Below, one piece after another: positions 50,440-61,700 of a DNA stretch of 64,000 nucleotides (positions within the stretch are counted from its first letter, which is position 1; every line of letters starts with the position of its first letter). Origin of the DNA: Enhydrobacter aerosaccus (GTDB taxonomy: Bacteria > Pseudomonadota > Alphaproteobacteria > Reyranellales > Reyranellaceae); the NCBI RefSeq assembly GCF_900167455.1, contig NZ_FUWJ01000001.1, positions 1,178,001-1,242,000 on the forward strand. The letters are read 5' to 3'. A program made the position numbers and the translations under genes. The notes beneath the pieces were generated by a model, which was not told the DNA's origin, made no database searches, and saw only the letters and a list, made by a program, of their open reading frames with translations.

Positions 50440-51537
50440 ATGGCCAATATCCATTCCTTCGCTGCCAGCTACAGCGAGGCGCGCGACAAGTTCCTGGCGG
50501 CGGCCCGGATCGCGGGCGCCACCACGTCCCGGTACGACAATCCGAGCAAGGGACCGAAGGGCGAGGCGCTGTCGACCGATGTGGCGCGGCTCGGACCCGA
50601 GGATGCGTCGAAGATCGTCGTGACGATCTCCAGCACCCATGGAATCGAAGGCTATTGCGGATCCGGCTTCCAGGTCGACTGGTTGGCCAACATCGGCGCA
50701 TCCGGCCTTCCGAAGGACACGGCCGCGGTATTCGTTCACGCCATCAACCCGTACGGGTTCGCCTGGACACGACGGGTGACGGAAGAGGGCAACGATCTCA
50801 ACCGCAACTATGTCGATCACAGCAAGCCCTACCCGGTGAACGAGGGATATCTGGAGATTGCCGACCTTCTCGTTCCCGCGGATTTCAGCGAGACCGGGAT
50901 CAAGGCCGCCGACGCCAAACTCGCCGACTATCGCAAGAAAGTTGGCGATGTGGCCTTCTACCGAGCGGTTTCGGGCGGGCAGTACTCACATCCCGATGGG
51001 ATGTTCTTCGGCGGCGGCGGCCCGAGCTGGTCGAATCGGACACTGCATGCGATCGCCGACGCCTTCCTCAAGGGGCGGCCGGATGTGGCGGTCATCGATT
51101 TCCATACCGGGCTCGGTCCCTACGGCTATGGAGAGCCGATCACCCACTACGACATCGACAGCAACGGTTCACGCCGCGTGCGGGCCTTCTGGGGCGAGTC
51201 CGTAACCGAGTCCAAGCGCGGCCAGACGGCCTCCCAGGCACGCGATGGTCTGGGCCATTACGGGCTGAATCGCGTGCTGCGGGAGCCCGAAACCCGCCTC
51301 ACCATGTGCACGCTGGAGTTCGGGACCTTCGACCGCGAAAGCGGGCACAAGGCTTTTCGCGCCGATCATTGGCTGCACAAGTACGGCGATCCCTTGGGCA
51401 AGGAAGCGGAGCCGGTCCGCAAGGCCATGCGGCGCCAGTTCTACCCCGAGACGGATGACTGGAAGGAAGCGGTTCTGTTCCGGGGTCATCAGCTCGTGCG
51501 GCAGTCGATCGCCGGCCTGCAGCTCGGGGCAATTTAG
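50440..51537 (+). CDS. DUF2817 family, M14-like zinc carboxypeptidase
   Basis: 365 aa. The zinc site of the M14-like DUF2817 family can be read as ISSTHGIEGYCGSG (His-x2-Glu) and VIDFHTGLGPYG (third ligand His); NDLNRNYVDHS supplies the substrate-carboxylate Asn/Arg and TLEFGTFD the catalytic Glu. No signal peptide, so a cytosolic peptidase or amidohydrolase. Last gene of the quinone oxidoreductase-SDR series. Confidence 0.88.
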   Translation: MANIHSFAASYSEARDKFLAAARIAGATTSRYDNPSKGPKGEALSTDVARLGPEDASKIVVTISSTHGIEGYCGSGFQVDWLANIGASGLPKDTAAVFVHAINPYGFAWTRRVTEEGNDLNRNYVDHSKPYPVNEGYLEIADLLVPADFSETGIKAADAKLADYRKKVGDVAFYRAVSGGQYSHPDGMFFGGGGPSWSNRTLHAIADAFLKGRPDVAVIDFHTGLGPYGYGEPITHYDIDSNGSRRVRAFWGESVTESKRGQTASQARDGLGHYGLNRVLREPETRLTMCTLEFGTFDRESGHKAFRADHWLHKYGDPLGKEAEPVRKAMRRQFYPETDDWKEAVLFRGHQLVRQSIAGLQLGAI

Positions 51538-51630
51538 GCAGGTCGCGCCTCGAGTTAGGCCCTTTCGCCGATCCACAAAATGATGCACGCCCACAGTGGC
51601 GCGCCACGGGCATCCTGCTACAAAGCAACT

Positions 51631-53565
51631 ATGCGAGCCTTAGTGGCGTTGATCGCGTTCGCGATCGTGACGGGCCTCAATCTGCTGTGGTGGTGGCTGC
51701 CGAACCGGCCGGTCGAAATTGCCGGCTGGACGAGCGCGCCGCTGGAGAGCGTTTCCTTCGCGCCCTATTGGCCCGGACAGAGCCCGATATCGAAGTCCTA
51801 TCCCACACCCGACCAGATCGAGCAGGATCTCAAGCGCCTGCAGGGCAAGGTTCGCGCCGTGCGGACCTATTCGACCGGCGAGAACCTGGAAACGGTGCCG
51901 CAGCGGGCCGGCAAATACGGCCTGAAGGTGTGGGAAGGGGCGTGGCTCAACGACAACGACAAGGAGAATCTGGAGCAGGTGAACCTGCTGATCGATCACG
52001 CCAACCGGTATCCCGACACGGTCGAGCGGGTGATCGTCGGCAACGAAGTCCTCCTGCGCCAGGAACTTACCGCCAACCAGCTGCGGGCCTATCTCCGCAT
52101 GGTCAAACAACGCGTGCGCCAGCCGGTCACCTACGCCGATGTCTGGGAGTTCTGGCTGCGCAACCCGTCCTTGGCCGACGAGGTCGACTTCATCACGATC
52201 CACATGCTGCCGTACTGGGAGGATGAACCCATCGGCATGGATCGGCGCGAACCGGATGGGCAGCTCAGCATCGAGAAGCATATCCTCGACATCTATCATC
52301 GGGTCCAGGCGCGCTTTCCGGGCAAGCCGATCGTAATCGGGGAGACCGGCTGGCCATCGGATGGTCGCATGCGCTCGGATGCGCGACCGGGGCGGGTCGA
52401 GCAGGCGCGCTTCTTCTCGATGTTCCGCTCCTTGGCCGAGCGCGAGCACTTCGACTACAACATCGTCGAGGCGTTCGACCAGTATTGGAAGGCACGGCTG
52501 GAAGGCACGGTCGGTGCGAGATGGGGCCTGCTCAACGCCTATCGCGGCGACAAGTTCGAGTTGGGCAAGCCGGTTGTGTCGGAGCCGCACTGGCGGTCGC
52601 TGTTCATCGTCTCGACATTGATGTCCGGCCTGCTGGTGCTGGGATTTGTCAGTTGGCGCCGTCGGGCAGAAGGACGGCAGATCGCCATCTTTGCGTTCTT
52701 CAGTCAGCTCATCCTGACCTGCTATGTCCAGTCCGTCTGGATCGACTACTCCCGCGACTTCTATGTCGAGAAGATGCTCGGCACGGTGTTCTGGGCGCTT
52801 CTGCTCGGCGCCTTCAGCTACGCGGTACTGCGCGGCATCGCGGACAGCCTGACCGGCCAGATGGCCGATCCTTCGCTCTACGGCGCGCGGGTGCGCGAAG
52901 CGTGGCGCGCCTGGCGAGAGCTGCCGAGATTCCAGATTCTCAAGCGCGCCGACCTGATGGCGCAGATTCTCTATCTCGCCCTGACGGTGCTGTGCATCTT
53001 CTATCTGATCGTGATCTCGATCGACTGGTACGACGGCATCATCCGGTTGAGCGAGACCTGGTGGCGGCAGATCGCCATCGATGGCCGGTATCGCGACTTC
53101 CCGATGTGGAGCTTCGTGATTCCCAGCATCTGCCTGATGGCCTGGAAGCTGATGACGGTGCTGCGCGCGGAAGCGACGCGCCGGCCCGAACGCCTGTGGC
53201 GGGCGCTCTCGTTCGGCCGTTTGCTGGGATACGACGGCAGCCGCGGCCATGTGCGGATGAACCGGAGGCTGAGTCGCGTCAGGCCTGTGCTGCCGGAGAT
53301 CTTTCTTGCAGGACTCCTGATCTTTTGGGCTGCCGTCCTGGTCGTCACGGAAGGGGCGATCAAGCTCTATGACGGTGGCGCGGGCGGCTTCATCGCCGCC
53401 GATGGGGGACGCTGGGTCATCAGGACGCTGTTCTGGAACACGCAGAGCGACTGGCTGGCCGGCCTCGCCGTCTTGATGGCGATCCCCTATCTTGCGACCA
53501 TCTACCTGTCGGTCCGTGAACCACTGGCAGAACCACCGCCGGACTCCTATACCAGCAAGTGGTAG
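51631..53565 (+). CDS. GH17-type beta-glucan enzyme with membrane domain (NdvC-like)
   Basis: 644 aa from ATG 51631. An N-terminal helix (ALVALIAFAIVTGLNLLWWW) is followed by a periplasmic GH17-like barrel (about 30-310) with acid/base Glu in VIVGNEVLLRQ and nucleophile Glu in IVIGETGWPSDG. From about residue 325 there are several membrane helices, including VSTLMSGLLVLGFVSW and VLCIFYLIVISIDWYD. This layout resembles beta-(1,3)-glucosyltransferase NdvC of Bradyrhizobium, which branches cyclic beta-glucans. An ndvB partner is not in the window. Start may alternatively be ATG 51580 or 51583. Confidence 0.85.
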   Translation: MRALVALIAFAIVTGLNLLWWWLPNRPVEIAGWTSAPLESVSFAPYWPGQSPISKSYPTPDQIEQDLKRLQGKVRAVRTYSTGENLETVPQRAGKYGLKVWEGAWLNDNDKENLEQVNLLIDHANRYPDTVERVIVGNEVLLRQELTANQLRAYLRMVKQRVRQPVTYADVWEFWLRNPSLADEVDFITIHMLPYWEDEPIGMDRREPDGQLSIEKHILDIYHRVQARFPGKPIVIGETGWPSDGRMRSDARPGRVEQARFFSMFRSLAEREHFDYNIVEAFDQYWKARLEGTVGARWGLLNAYRGDKFELGKPVVSEPHWRSLFIVSTLMSGLLVLGFVSWRRRAEGRQIAIFAFFSQLILTCYVQSVWIDYSRDFYVEKMLGTVFWALLLGAFSYAVLRGIADSLTGQMADPSLYGARVREAWRAWRELPRFQILKRADLMAQILYLALTVLCIFYLIVISIDWYDGIIRLSETWWRQIAIDGRYRDFPMWSFVIPSICLMAWKLMTVLRAEATRRPERLWRALSFGRLLGYDGSRGHVRMNRRLSRVRPVLPEIFLAGLLIFWAAVLVVTEGAIKLYDGGAGGFIAADGGRWVIRTLFWNTQSDWLAGLAVLMAIPYLATIYLSVREPLAEPPPDSYTSKW

Positions 53566-53593
53566 GGCCGGCCGGAAAAAGCGGAGTAAATTT

Positions 53594-54058
53594 ATGGAAA
53601 TCAAGGGCGAATACAAAGTCGCGGCGTCGCGCGACAAGGTCTTTGCGGCACTGAACGATCAGGACGTGCTGCGCGCCTGCATTCCGGGCTGCGAGTCGCT
53701 CGACAAATTGTCCGATACCGAAATGACCGCCAAGGTCCGGTTGCGCATCGGGCCGGTCAGCGCCGCCTTCACGGGCAAGGTCACGCTGTCCGACATCGAT
53801 CCACCGAACGGCTACAAGATCACGGGCGAAGGGCAGGGCGGCGTCGCCGGTTTCGCCAAGGGCGGTGCCGTGGTGAAGCTCACCGAAGACGGAAACGATA
53901 CGGTCCTGGCCTACGAAGTCGATGCTCAGGTCGGCGGCAAGATCGCCCAGGTCGGCGCCCGGCTTATTGCTGGAACCGCGAAAAAGCTCGCTGATCAATT
54001 CTTCGGCAAGTTTGCCGAGAAGGTCGGGGCGCCGGTAGCTCCAGCCGAAACCGCCTAG
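53594..54058 (+). CDS. coxG: CoxG-like SRPBCC protein of the CODH-like cluster
   Basis: 154 aa from ATG 53594. SRPBCC/CoxG fold: MEIKGEYKVAASRDKVFAALND, LRACIPGCESLDKL, GPVSAAFTGKVTLSDID and GGKIAQVGARLIAGTAKKLADQFFGKF. CoxG proteins bind quinone and/or help recruit the CO dehydrogenase to the membrane, usually through a Pro/Ala linker and C-terminal helix. Here the frame ends in TAG after VAPAETA, and the linker and helix continue in the same frame immediately after that codon. Upstream of coxS-L-M on the same strand. Confidence 0.9.
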   Translation: MEIKGEYKVAASRDKVFAALNDQDVLRACIPGCESLDKLSDTEMTAKVRLRIGPVSAAFTGKVTLSDIDPPNGYKITGEGQGGVAGFAKGGAVVKLTEDGNDTVLAYEVDAQVGGKIAQVGARLIAGTAKKLADQFFGKFAEKVGAPVAPAETA

Positions 54059-54181
54059 ATGCAACCGTCGGATCCGCCGCCGCCGGTGCCATCTGCTGCA
54101 GCGCAGCGCGGTTTTCGGCATTGGACCGTCATAGGCGTCGGAGCGGCGGTGCTCGTTATCGTCTTCCTGCTCAGCCGTTAG
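54059..54181 (+). CDS. In-frame continuation of coxG: Pro/Ala linker plus membrane helix
   Basis: 40 aa (MQPSDPPPPVPSAAAQRG, then a helix VIGVGAAVLVIVFLLSR). It starts with an ATG that directly follows the coxG TAG in the same reading frame. The composition, a Pro/Ala-rich linker and one C-terminal membrane helix, is exactly what longer CoxG proteins carry as a membrane anchor. Either coxG has been split by an amber codon, or readthrough or termination-reinitiation (TAGATG) gives two forms. Too short for routine gene calling. Confidence 0.6.
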   Translation: MQPSDPPPPVPSAAAQRGFRHWTVIGVGAAVLVIVFLLSR

Positions 54182-54313
54182 GGCCACATTTCGCCGGTCG
54201 TTATTCGTCATCCGTAATTCGCTTGACCCGGCCATCAAGCCCTTGCGAGAGTCCACGAAACCCCTGCGGCGCGTTTCGACGCGGCGTGAACCAACGATGT
54301 GAGGGAGAAGAGT

Positions 54314-54799
<486 letters not shown>

Positions 54800-54801
54800 C
54801 C

Positions 54802-57186
54802 ATGGCCTCCGCCACCGGAATCGGCGCCCGGGTCCTGCGTACGGAAGACAAGCGCTTCCTGACAGGTACCGGCCGCTATGTCGACGACCTGGCCCTCGCA
54901 CGGGCCACCTACGCGTACTTCCTGCGTTCACCTCACGCTCACGCGAAGATCAAGTCGATCGACATCTCGGCGGCGGAAAAGATGCCCGGCGTGGTGGCGA
55001 TCTACACCGGCAAGGATGTAGCCGAGTCGAAGGTTGGCAGCCTGATCTGCGGCTGGGTGGTGAAGGATAAGCACGGCCAGCCGCACAAGGCGCCGCCGCA
55101 TCCGCCGATGGCGGTCGACACGGTGCGCTATGTCGGCGACACGGTCGCGATGATCGTCGCCGACAGTCCGGCGGAAGCCAGGGATGCTGCGGAGGCGATC
55201 AAGGTCGACTACGAGGTCAAGCCGGCGATCGTCGATCTGGCTCACGCCCTGGACAATGGTGCGCCGCAGGTGCACGCCGAGGCTCCCGGCAACCTGGTGT
55301 ACGATTGGGAGATCGGCTCGAAGGCCGATGTCGATGCCGCCTTCACCAAGGCCGCGCATGTTACCAAGCTCGATATCGTCAACAATCGTCTGATCCCGAA
55401 TGCCATGGAGCCGCGCGCGGCCGCGGCCGAGTACGACAAGGGAACGGGCCAGTACACGTTGTGGTCGACATCGCAGAATCCGCACGTGCTCAGGCTCATC
55501 CTGTCGGCCTTCGTGCTGGGTATTCCCGAGCACAAGCTGCGGGTCATTGCGCCGGATGTCGGCGGCGGGTTCGGCAGCAAGATCTTCTGCTACGCCGACG
55601 AGACCCTGGTCTGCTGGGCCGCCGCCAAGGTCGGACGGCCCATCAAGTGGACCGCCGAACGCAGCGAGTCCTTCATGACCGACTGCCACGGCCGCGACCA
55701 TGTTACCCACGCCGAGCTGGCGCTCGACAAGGATGGCAAGTTCCTGGCGCTGAAGGTCGAGACGATCGCCAACATGGGCGCATACCTGTCGACCTTCTCG
55801 ACGGCGGTGCCGACCTACCTCTACGCGACGTTGCTGGCGGGGCAGTACACCACGCCGGCGATCTACGCCAACGTCAAGGCGGCACTCACGCATACGGCGC
55901 CGGTCGATGCCTATCGCGGCGCTGGCCGGCCCGAAGCGACTTTCGTCATCGAGAGCATCGTCTCCAAGGCGGCGCAGGAATTGAAGATCGATCCGGCAGA
56001 GCTGCGTCGGAAGAACTTCATCCCGTCGACGGCCTTCCCGTACCAGACGCCGGTCGCGCTCCAGTACGACTCAGGCAACTATCCGCCGATCATCGACGAG
56101 GCGATGAAGATCGCCGACTACAAGGGCTTCGAGGCCCGTCGCGCCGAGGCCAAGTCGCGCGGCAAGCTGCGCGGCGTCGGATTCTCCTCGTATATCGAGG
56201 CGTGCGGACTGGCACCCTCGCAGGTGATCGGCCAGCTGGGCGGCGGAGTCGGCCAGTGGGAGTCCGCGCAGATCAAGTTCAACCCCACCGGTAATGTGCA
56301 GGTCATCACCGGTTCGCACAGTCACGGGCAGGGGCACGAGACGACCTTCGCCCAGGTCGTCTCCGACAAGCTTGGCGTGCCGATAGATCAGATCGAGGTC
56401 GTCCACGGCGACACGTCGACCACGACTTTCGGCATGGGCACCTATGGCAGTCGCTCTCTGGCAGTGGGCGGATCGGCGATCGTGAAGGCGACCGATAAGA
56501 TCATCGCCAAGGGCAAGAAGATTGCGGCTCACTTGATGGAAGCCTCGGTCAACGACGTCGTGTTCGAAAACGGCACCTTCAAGGTTGCCGGCACCGACAA
56601 GAGCGTGCCGTTGGCCCAGGCCGTGTTTGCGGCCTATGTGCCGCACAACTACCCGCTCAACGAACTCGAGCCGGGCATGGATGAAAACGCCTTCTACGAT
56701 CCGGCGAACTTCGTCTATCCGGCGGGCACACAGATCTGCGAAGTCGAGATCGATCCCGATACCGGTGTCGTCGAGATCGTGAACTTCACTGCGGTGGACG
56801 ATTTCGGCAACATCATCAACCCGATGATCGTCGAGGGCCAGGTGCATGGCGGCATCGTTCAGGGCGTCGGCCAGGCGCTCCTGGAAAAGACGGTCTACGA
56901 CAAGGAGACGGGTCAGCTGCTGAGCGGCTCGTTCATGGACTACACGATGCCGCGCGCGGACGACGTGCCGTCGTTCAAGCTTGGCTACAAGGTCACGCCT
57001 TGCCCACACAACCCGCTGGGCGTGAAGGGATGCGGCGAAGCCGGGGCGATTGCCGCGCCGGCCGCCGTGATGAATGCCGTCCATGACGCGCTGGCGCCGC
57101 TCGGCGTCAAGCACGTACCGATGCCCGCCACGCCGTCGAACGTGTGGCAGACCATCCACGGCGCGCAGCGCGCGGCGGCCGAGTAA
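54802..57186 (+). CDS. coxL: CODH-like molybdopterin large subunit, form II (AYRGAGR)
   Basis: 794 aa. Starts [27 protein letters not shown], typical of CoxL. The active-site loop reads AYRGAGR at residues 370-376 (nucleotides 55909-55929), the form II signature, not the AYxCSFR loop whose Cys binds Cu in genuine form I CO dehydrogenase. Catalytic Glu lies in [16 protein letters not shown] near the C-terminus; [13 protein letters not shown] is also typical. Hence a molybdenum hydroxylase of the xanthine oxidase family, substrate uncertain, CO oxidation at best slow. Confidence 0.93.
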   Translation: MASATGIGARVLRTEDKRFLTGTGRYVDDLALARATYAYFLRSPHAHAKIKSIDISAAEKMPGVVAIYTGKDVAESKVGSLICGWVVKDKHGQPHKAPPHPPMAVDTVRYVGDTVAMIVADSPAEARDAAEAIKVDYEVKPAIVDLAHALDNGAPQVHAEAPGNLVYDWEIGSKADVDAAFTKAAHVTKLDIVNNRLIPNAMEPRAAAAEYDKGTGQYTLWSTSQNPHVLRLILSAFVLGIPEHKLRVIAPDVGGGFGSKIFCYADETLVCWAAAKVGRPIKWTAERSESFMTDCHGRDHVTHAELALDKDGKFLALKVETIANMGAYLSTFSTAVPTYLYATLLAGQYTTPAIYANVKAALTHTAPVDAYRGAGRPEATFVIESIVSKAAQELKIDPAELRRKNFIPSTAFPYQTPVALQYDSGNYPPIIDEAMKIADYKGFEARRAEAKSRGKLRGVGFSSYIEACGLAPSQVIGQLGGGVGQWESAQIKFNPTGNVQVITGSHSHGQGHETTFAQVVSDKLGVPIDQIEVVHGDTSTTTFGMGTYGSRSLAVGGSAIVKATDKIIAKGKKIAAHLMEASVNDVVFENGTFKVAGTDKSVPLAQAVFAAYVPHNYPLNELEPGMDENAFYDPANFVYPAGTQICEVEIDPDTGVVEIVNFTAVDDFGNIINPMIVEGQVHGGIVQGVGQALLEKTVYDKETGQLLSGSFMDYTMPRADDVPSFKLGYKVTPCPHNPLGVKGCGEAGAIAAPAAVMNAVHDALAPLGVKHVPMPATPSNVWQTIHGAQRAAAE

Positions 57187-57199
57187 CGGAGGAAAACAG

Positions 57200-57997
57200 A
57201 TGTACGATTTCGCCTACCATCGTCCCAAGAGCCTCGCCGATGCCGTCAATGCCCTGAAGGGCAAGGATGAGGCGCGGCCCATGGCCGGCGGCATGACGTT
57301 GATCCCGACCCTGAAGCAGCGTCTGGCCAAGCCGAGCGACGTGGTCGATCTCGGCGCCATCAAGGATCTCTCCGGCATCAAGGTCGAAGGATCCAATGTC
57401 GTGATCGGCGCCATGACCAAGCATTTCGACGTGGCGAGCTCGGCCGACGTCAAGCGCCTGATCCCGGCGCTTGCCGAACTGGCCGGCATGATCGGCGATC
57501 CGGCCGTACGCAATCGTGGCACGATCGGCGGATCGATCGCCAATTCCGATCCCGCGGCCGATTACCCGGCGGCGGTGGTGGGGCTCAACGCGACCATCAC
57601 GACCAACACCGGCAAGCATGCGGCCGACGGCTTCTTCAAGGGCCTGTTCGAGACCGCGCTGACCGATGGCGAACTCATCACCTCGGTGAGCTTCCCGAAG
57701 GCGGACAAAGCGGCCTACATGAAATTCCGCAACCCGGCCTCGCGCTACGCCATGGTCGGTGTGTTCGTGGCCAAGACCGGCAACACTGTGCGCGTCGCCG
57801 TGACGGGCGCTGGTCCCGCGGTGTTCCGCGTCAAGGCGATGGAGGATGCGCTGGCCAAGAACTTCTCCTCGGCAGCGATCAAGGACATCAAGATCCCGGC
57901 CGATGGGCTGAACAGCGACATCCATGGCAGCGCCGAATACCGGGCGCATCTGGTGGGAGTCATGGCCCGCCGCGCGGTGGACGCGGCGAACAAGTAG
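57200..57997 (+). CDS. coxM: CODH-like FAD-binding medium subunit
   Basis: 265 aa from ATG 57200, preceded by GGAGG. FAD-binding signatures PMAGGMTLIPTLKQRL and IGDPAVRNRGTIGGSIANSDPAADYPAAV are intact, and the C-terminal CO dehydrogenase flavoprotein domain (MVGVFVAKTGNTVRVAVTGAG) follows. Accepts electrons from the CoxS clusters and passes them to quinone or another acceptor. Last gene of the unit, followed by a strong terminator. Confidence 0.93.
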   Translation: MYDFAYHRPKSLADAVNALKGKDEARPMAGGMTLIPTLKQRLAKPSDVVDLGAIKDLSGIKVEGSNVVIGAMTKHFDVASSADVKRLIPALAELAGMIGDPAVRNRGTIGGSIANSDPAADYPAAVVGLNATITTNTGKHAADGFFKGLFETALTDGELITSVSFPKADKAAYMKFRNPASRYAMVGVFVAKTGNTVRVAVTGAGPAVFRVKAMEDALAKNFSSAAIKDIKIPADGLNSDIHGSAEYRAHLVGVMARRAVDAANK

Positions 57998-58021
57998 AAC
58001 TTACAGTTCGACTGAGCTAAG

Positions 58022-58057
58022 AAAGGACGCCCCGTTCTGCGGGGCGTCCTTTTGTTT
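58022..58057 (+). terminator. Intrinsic terminator after coxM
   Basis: A perfect 13-bp stem AAAGGACGCCCCG / CGGGGCGTCCTTT (58022-58034 and 58040-58052) with loop TTCTG ends in TTTTGTTT. It closes the coxG-S-L-M unit; the A-rich left flank means it could also work in the other direction. Confidence 0.92.
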
Positions 58058-58074
58058 GGGACAAGGACTGCGAT

Positions 58075-58722
58075 ATGGCGATGAAAGCGCTGGTGACGGG
58101 ATTCGATGCGTTCGGCGGCGACAAGGTCAATCCGTCGTCGGCTGCGATCGGGCGCCTCAAACGCCGGATCAGCGGACTCGTGATCCATACGGCGGTGCTG
58201 CCGACGTCGTATGCGCGATCCGCCATCACCTTGCGGGGCGCCATCCACGAGGCCCGGCCGGACATCGTGCTGTGCGTCGGCCAGGCCGGCGGCCGTCGCG
58301 AGCTCAGCCTCGAGCGTGTGGCCATCAACATCCAGGACGCCCGCATCCGCGACAACGACGGCAAGCAGCCGATCGACCGTCCGGTGGTGCGCGGCGGGCC
58401 GGCCGCCTACTTCACGTCCTTGCCGATCAAGGCCTGCGTGGCCGAGCTGCGGCGCGCCGGACTTCCGGCCGCGGTGTCGAACAGCGCCGGCACCTTTGTC
58501 TGCAATCACGTGTTCTACGCCCTGATGGACATGGCCGGCCGGCACGGCCTCGCATTCCGCGGCGGCTTCCTGCACATCCCCTATCTGCCGGAGCAGGCGG
58601 CCCGCCTGGGCGACCAGCCGTCGATGTCCCTCGACGACATCGTGCGGGCCATCGAGATCGTGCTCGCGGTCAGTGCCGCGCGCAGCGAGGATCTGCACAC
58701 GGCCGAGGGACGCATCTCCTGA
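58075..58722 (+). CDS. pcp: Pyroglutamyl-peptidase I
   Basis: 215 aa C15 cysteine peptidase. Catalytic residues are placed: Glu80 (RRELSLERVAIN), Cys143 (SNSAGTFVCNHVFYAL) and His167 (FLHIPYLPEQ). CVGQAGGR is the usual substrate loop. Removes N-terminal 5-oxoproline from peptides in the cytosol. ATG 58081 is an alternative start two codons in. Lies just after the cox terminator, so has its own promoter or reads from elsewhere. Confidence 0.94.
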   Translation: MAMKALVTGFDAFGGDKVNPSSAAIGRLKRRISGLVIHTAVLPTSYARSAITLRGAIHEARPDIVLCVGQAGGRRELSLERVAINIQDARIRDNDGKQPIDRPVVRGGPAAYFTSLPIKACVAELRRAGLPAAVSNSAGTFVCNHVFYALMDMAGRHGLAFRGGFLHIPYLPEQAARLGDQPSMSLDDIVRAIEIVLAVSAARSEDLHTAEGRIS

Positions 58723-58731
58723 CGGAGCCGA

Positions 58732-61700
58732 TCACTCGGCCGCCAGAACCACCGGCGGCGGCACCGAGTCGTTGGCAACGGCTGGCGCCACTGCCGGCCG
58801 CTTGACCCGGAACCAGGCGGCATAGAGCGCCGGCAGGAAGAGCAGGGTGAGGGCGGTCGCCACCAGCAGGCCGCCCATGAGGGCCACGGCCATCGGTCCC
58901 CAGAACACGCTGCGCGAGAGCGGGATCATGGCGAAGATCGCCGTGCCAGCCGTCAGCACGATCGGACGGGCCCGTCGCACGGTCGCGTCGATAACGGCAT
59001 CCCACGGTGTGCTGCCCGCGGCGATGTCCTGATCGATCTGATCCACCAGAATGACCGAGTTGCGCATGATCATCCCGGCAAGCGCGATCGTGCCCAGCAG
59101 CGAAACGAAGCCGAAGGGCTGGTTGAAGCCGAGCAGGAACAACGAGACGCCGATCATGCCCAAGGGTGCCGTCAGCATCACCAGCGCGAGCTTGGAGAAG
59201 CTCTTCAGCTGCAGCATCAGGAAGGTCATCATCAGGAACACCATGATCGGCATGATCTTGAAGATCGATGCCTGGCTCTTGGCGCTTTCCTCGCTGTCGC
59301 CGCCGACCTCGATGCGGTAGCCCGGCGGCAACTCCGCTCTCAGAGGCGCCAGCGCCTTGTCGATGCGGGCCGCCACGTCCGGTCCCTGCACGCCGTCCAC
59401 GATACCGGCGCGAACGGTCATCAGGAGGTCCTTGTTGCGACGCCAGAGGATCGGTTCCTCGAGCTCGAAGTGGAGCTTTGCCAGCTGGGCGAGTGAAACG
59501 ACGCCGCCTGTGGCGGTGCGCAGGTTGATGGACTCCAGACCTTCGACGCTCAGCCGTTCCGGCGCCACCGCTCGCGCCACGACATCGATCGTTTCCGTCC
59601 CCTCACGATACTGCGTGACCACCACGCCGGAGAGCAGCGTCTGCAGCATGTTGCCCAGCAGCTGGGAATCGACTCCCAGGGCGCGCGCCTTGTTCTGGTC
59701 GACCTCGAGTCGCACCGTCTTGGCGAGCTCGTTCCAGTCGAAGTTGATGTCGCGCGTCGCCGGGTCGGCCTTGAAGACCTGCCTGACCTTTTCGGCGACC
59801 ACGCGGACCTGTTGCGGGTCGGTGCCCAGAACGCGAAACATGACGGGGTAGGCGACCGGCGGACCGTTCTGCAGACGCTGCACGCGGGCGCGAACGGCCT
59901 CGAAGTCAGTGGCAAAGAGCTGGTTCAGGGCGGCGACCACCCGTTCGCGTGCCTCCAGTCCCTTGGTCATGACGATGACCTGGCCGAAATTCGCATTGGT
60001 CAGCTCGGGCACTGTCGGCAGGTAGAAGCGTGGGCTGCCGGCACCAATGTAGGACGTATAGGACTCGACATCGGCGTCGCTCGACAGCCACTTCTCGAGC
60101 CTGCTCACCTCGGCATCGGTGGCGGCGTAGGAGGCACCTTGGGCCAGACGCAGGTCGACGATCAGCTCCGGCCGGCTCGCAGTCGGGAAGAACTGCTTCT
60201 GCACGAAGCCGAAAGCGCCCATCGCAACGACGAAGGCGAGCGCGGTGATGGCGACCGTGGTCTTGCGCCAGGTCACGCACCAGACAACCAGCCGCCTGAA
60301 CATCGCGTAGAACCGACCCTGGTACGGATCGCCATGATGGACCTTGGGCTGCGGCAGCAGGTGATAGCCGAGCCAAGGGGTGAAGAGGACCGCCACGAAC
60401 CATGAGATGACAAGCGACAGCCCGACGACCCAGAAGATCGAATTTGTATATTCACCGGCGCTCGAACGGGCGAATCCGACCGGCACGAAGCCGGCGGCTG
60501 TGACGAGGGTGCCAGTCAGCATCGGAAAGGCGGTCGAGGTGTAGGCGAAGGTCGCGGCCTCCAGGCGGCTGAAGCCTTGCTCGAGCTTCACCATCATCAT
60601 CTCGACGGCGATGATGGCATCGTCGACCAGCAGGCCAAGGGCAATGATCAGGGCGCCAAGCGAGATGCGCTGGAAATCGATGCCCAGGACCATCATCGCG
60701 ACAAAGGTGATGGCCAGCACCAATGGCACGGACAGGGCGACGATGATGCCGGTGCGCACGCCCAGGCTGACGAAGGAGACGACCAGCACGATCGCCAGCG
60801 CCTCGCCCAGGGAACGGATGAATTCGCTGAAGGATTCCTGCACGACTTCGGGCTGGTTGGCGACGCGATGCACGGTGATGCCGACGGGCAGGTCCTTCTG
60901 AACCTCCTCCATCGTGGCGTCCAACGCCTTGCCGAGCTTCTCAACGTTGCCGCCCGTGGCCATCACGACGCCGAGACCGATCACCGGCTTGCCCTTGAAG
61001 CGCATCGTGCTCTGAGGCGGATCGACATAACCGCGATGGATGTCGGCGACGTCGGCAAGGGTCAGGGTCTGGCCGTTGGCAGTGAAGGGCAGGGTGGTGA
61101 GGTCTTCCGCACTGGTCGGCGCGCCGTCGACGCGTACGGCGACTCGCTCGCCCTTGGTCTCGACGGTACCGGTAGCGACGATCGCGTTCTGCTTGCGCAC
61201 GACATCGAGGATCTGGTCCACCGGGACGCCCAGGGCGGCCAGACGCGCATGACTGAACTCCAGGTAGATCTTCTCGTCCTGGAGGCCAAACAGATCGACC
61301 TTCGTCACGTCGGGCACGCGCAGGACGCGCTGGCGAACCTCTTTGACGATCGTCTTCACCTCGGCAGGAGTGAAACCATCCGACTCGAAGGCCCAGATCA
61401 GGCTGTAGGTGTCGCCGAATTCATCGTTGAAGAACGGGCCGACGACCCCCTGGGGAAGAGATGCCTTGATGTCGCCGATCTTCTTACGCACCTGGTACCA
61501 GAGATCGGGCACTTTGGCCGGCGGAACGTCGTCCCGCAGATACACATAGATGACGGTCTCGCCGGGCTTGGTGTAGCTGGTGACGTTGTAGAAATAGGGC
61601 AATTCCTGCAGCTTGGTCTCGATCTTGTCGGTGACCTGCTGCTCGACCTCGCGGGAGGTTGCGCCCGGCCAGGACGCGGACACGACCATTTGCTTGATCG

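Noticed and set aside
51640..53637. 665-codon minus-strand frame
   Set aside because: Antisense to the GH17 membrane enzyme; composition is Arg/Asp/His/Gln-rich with no recognisable domain.
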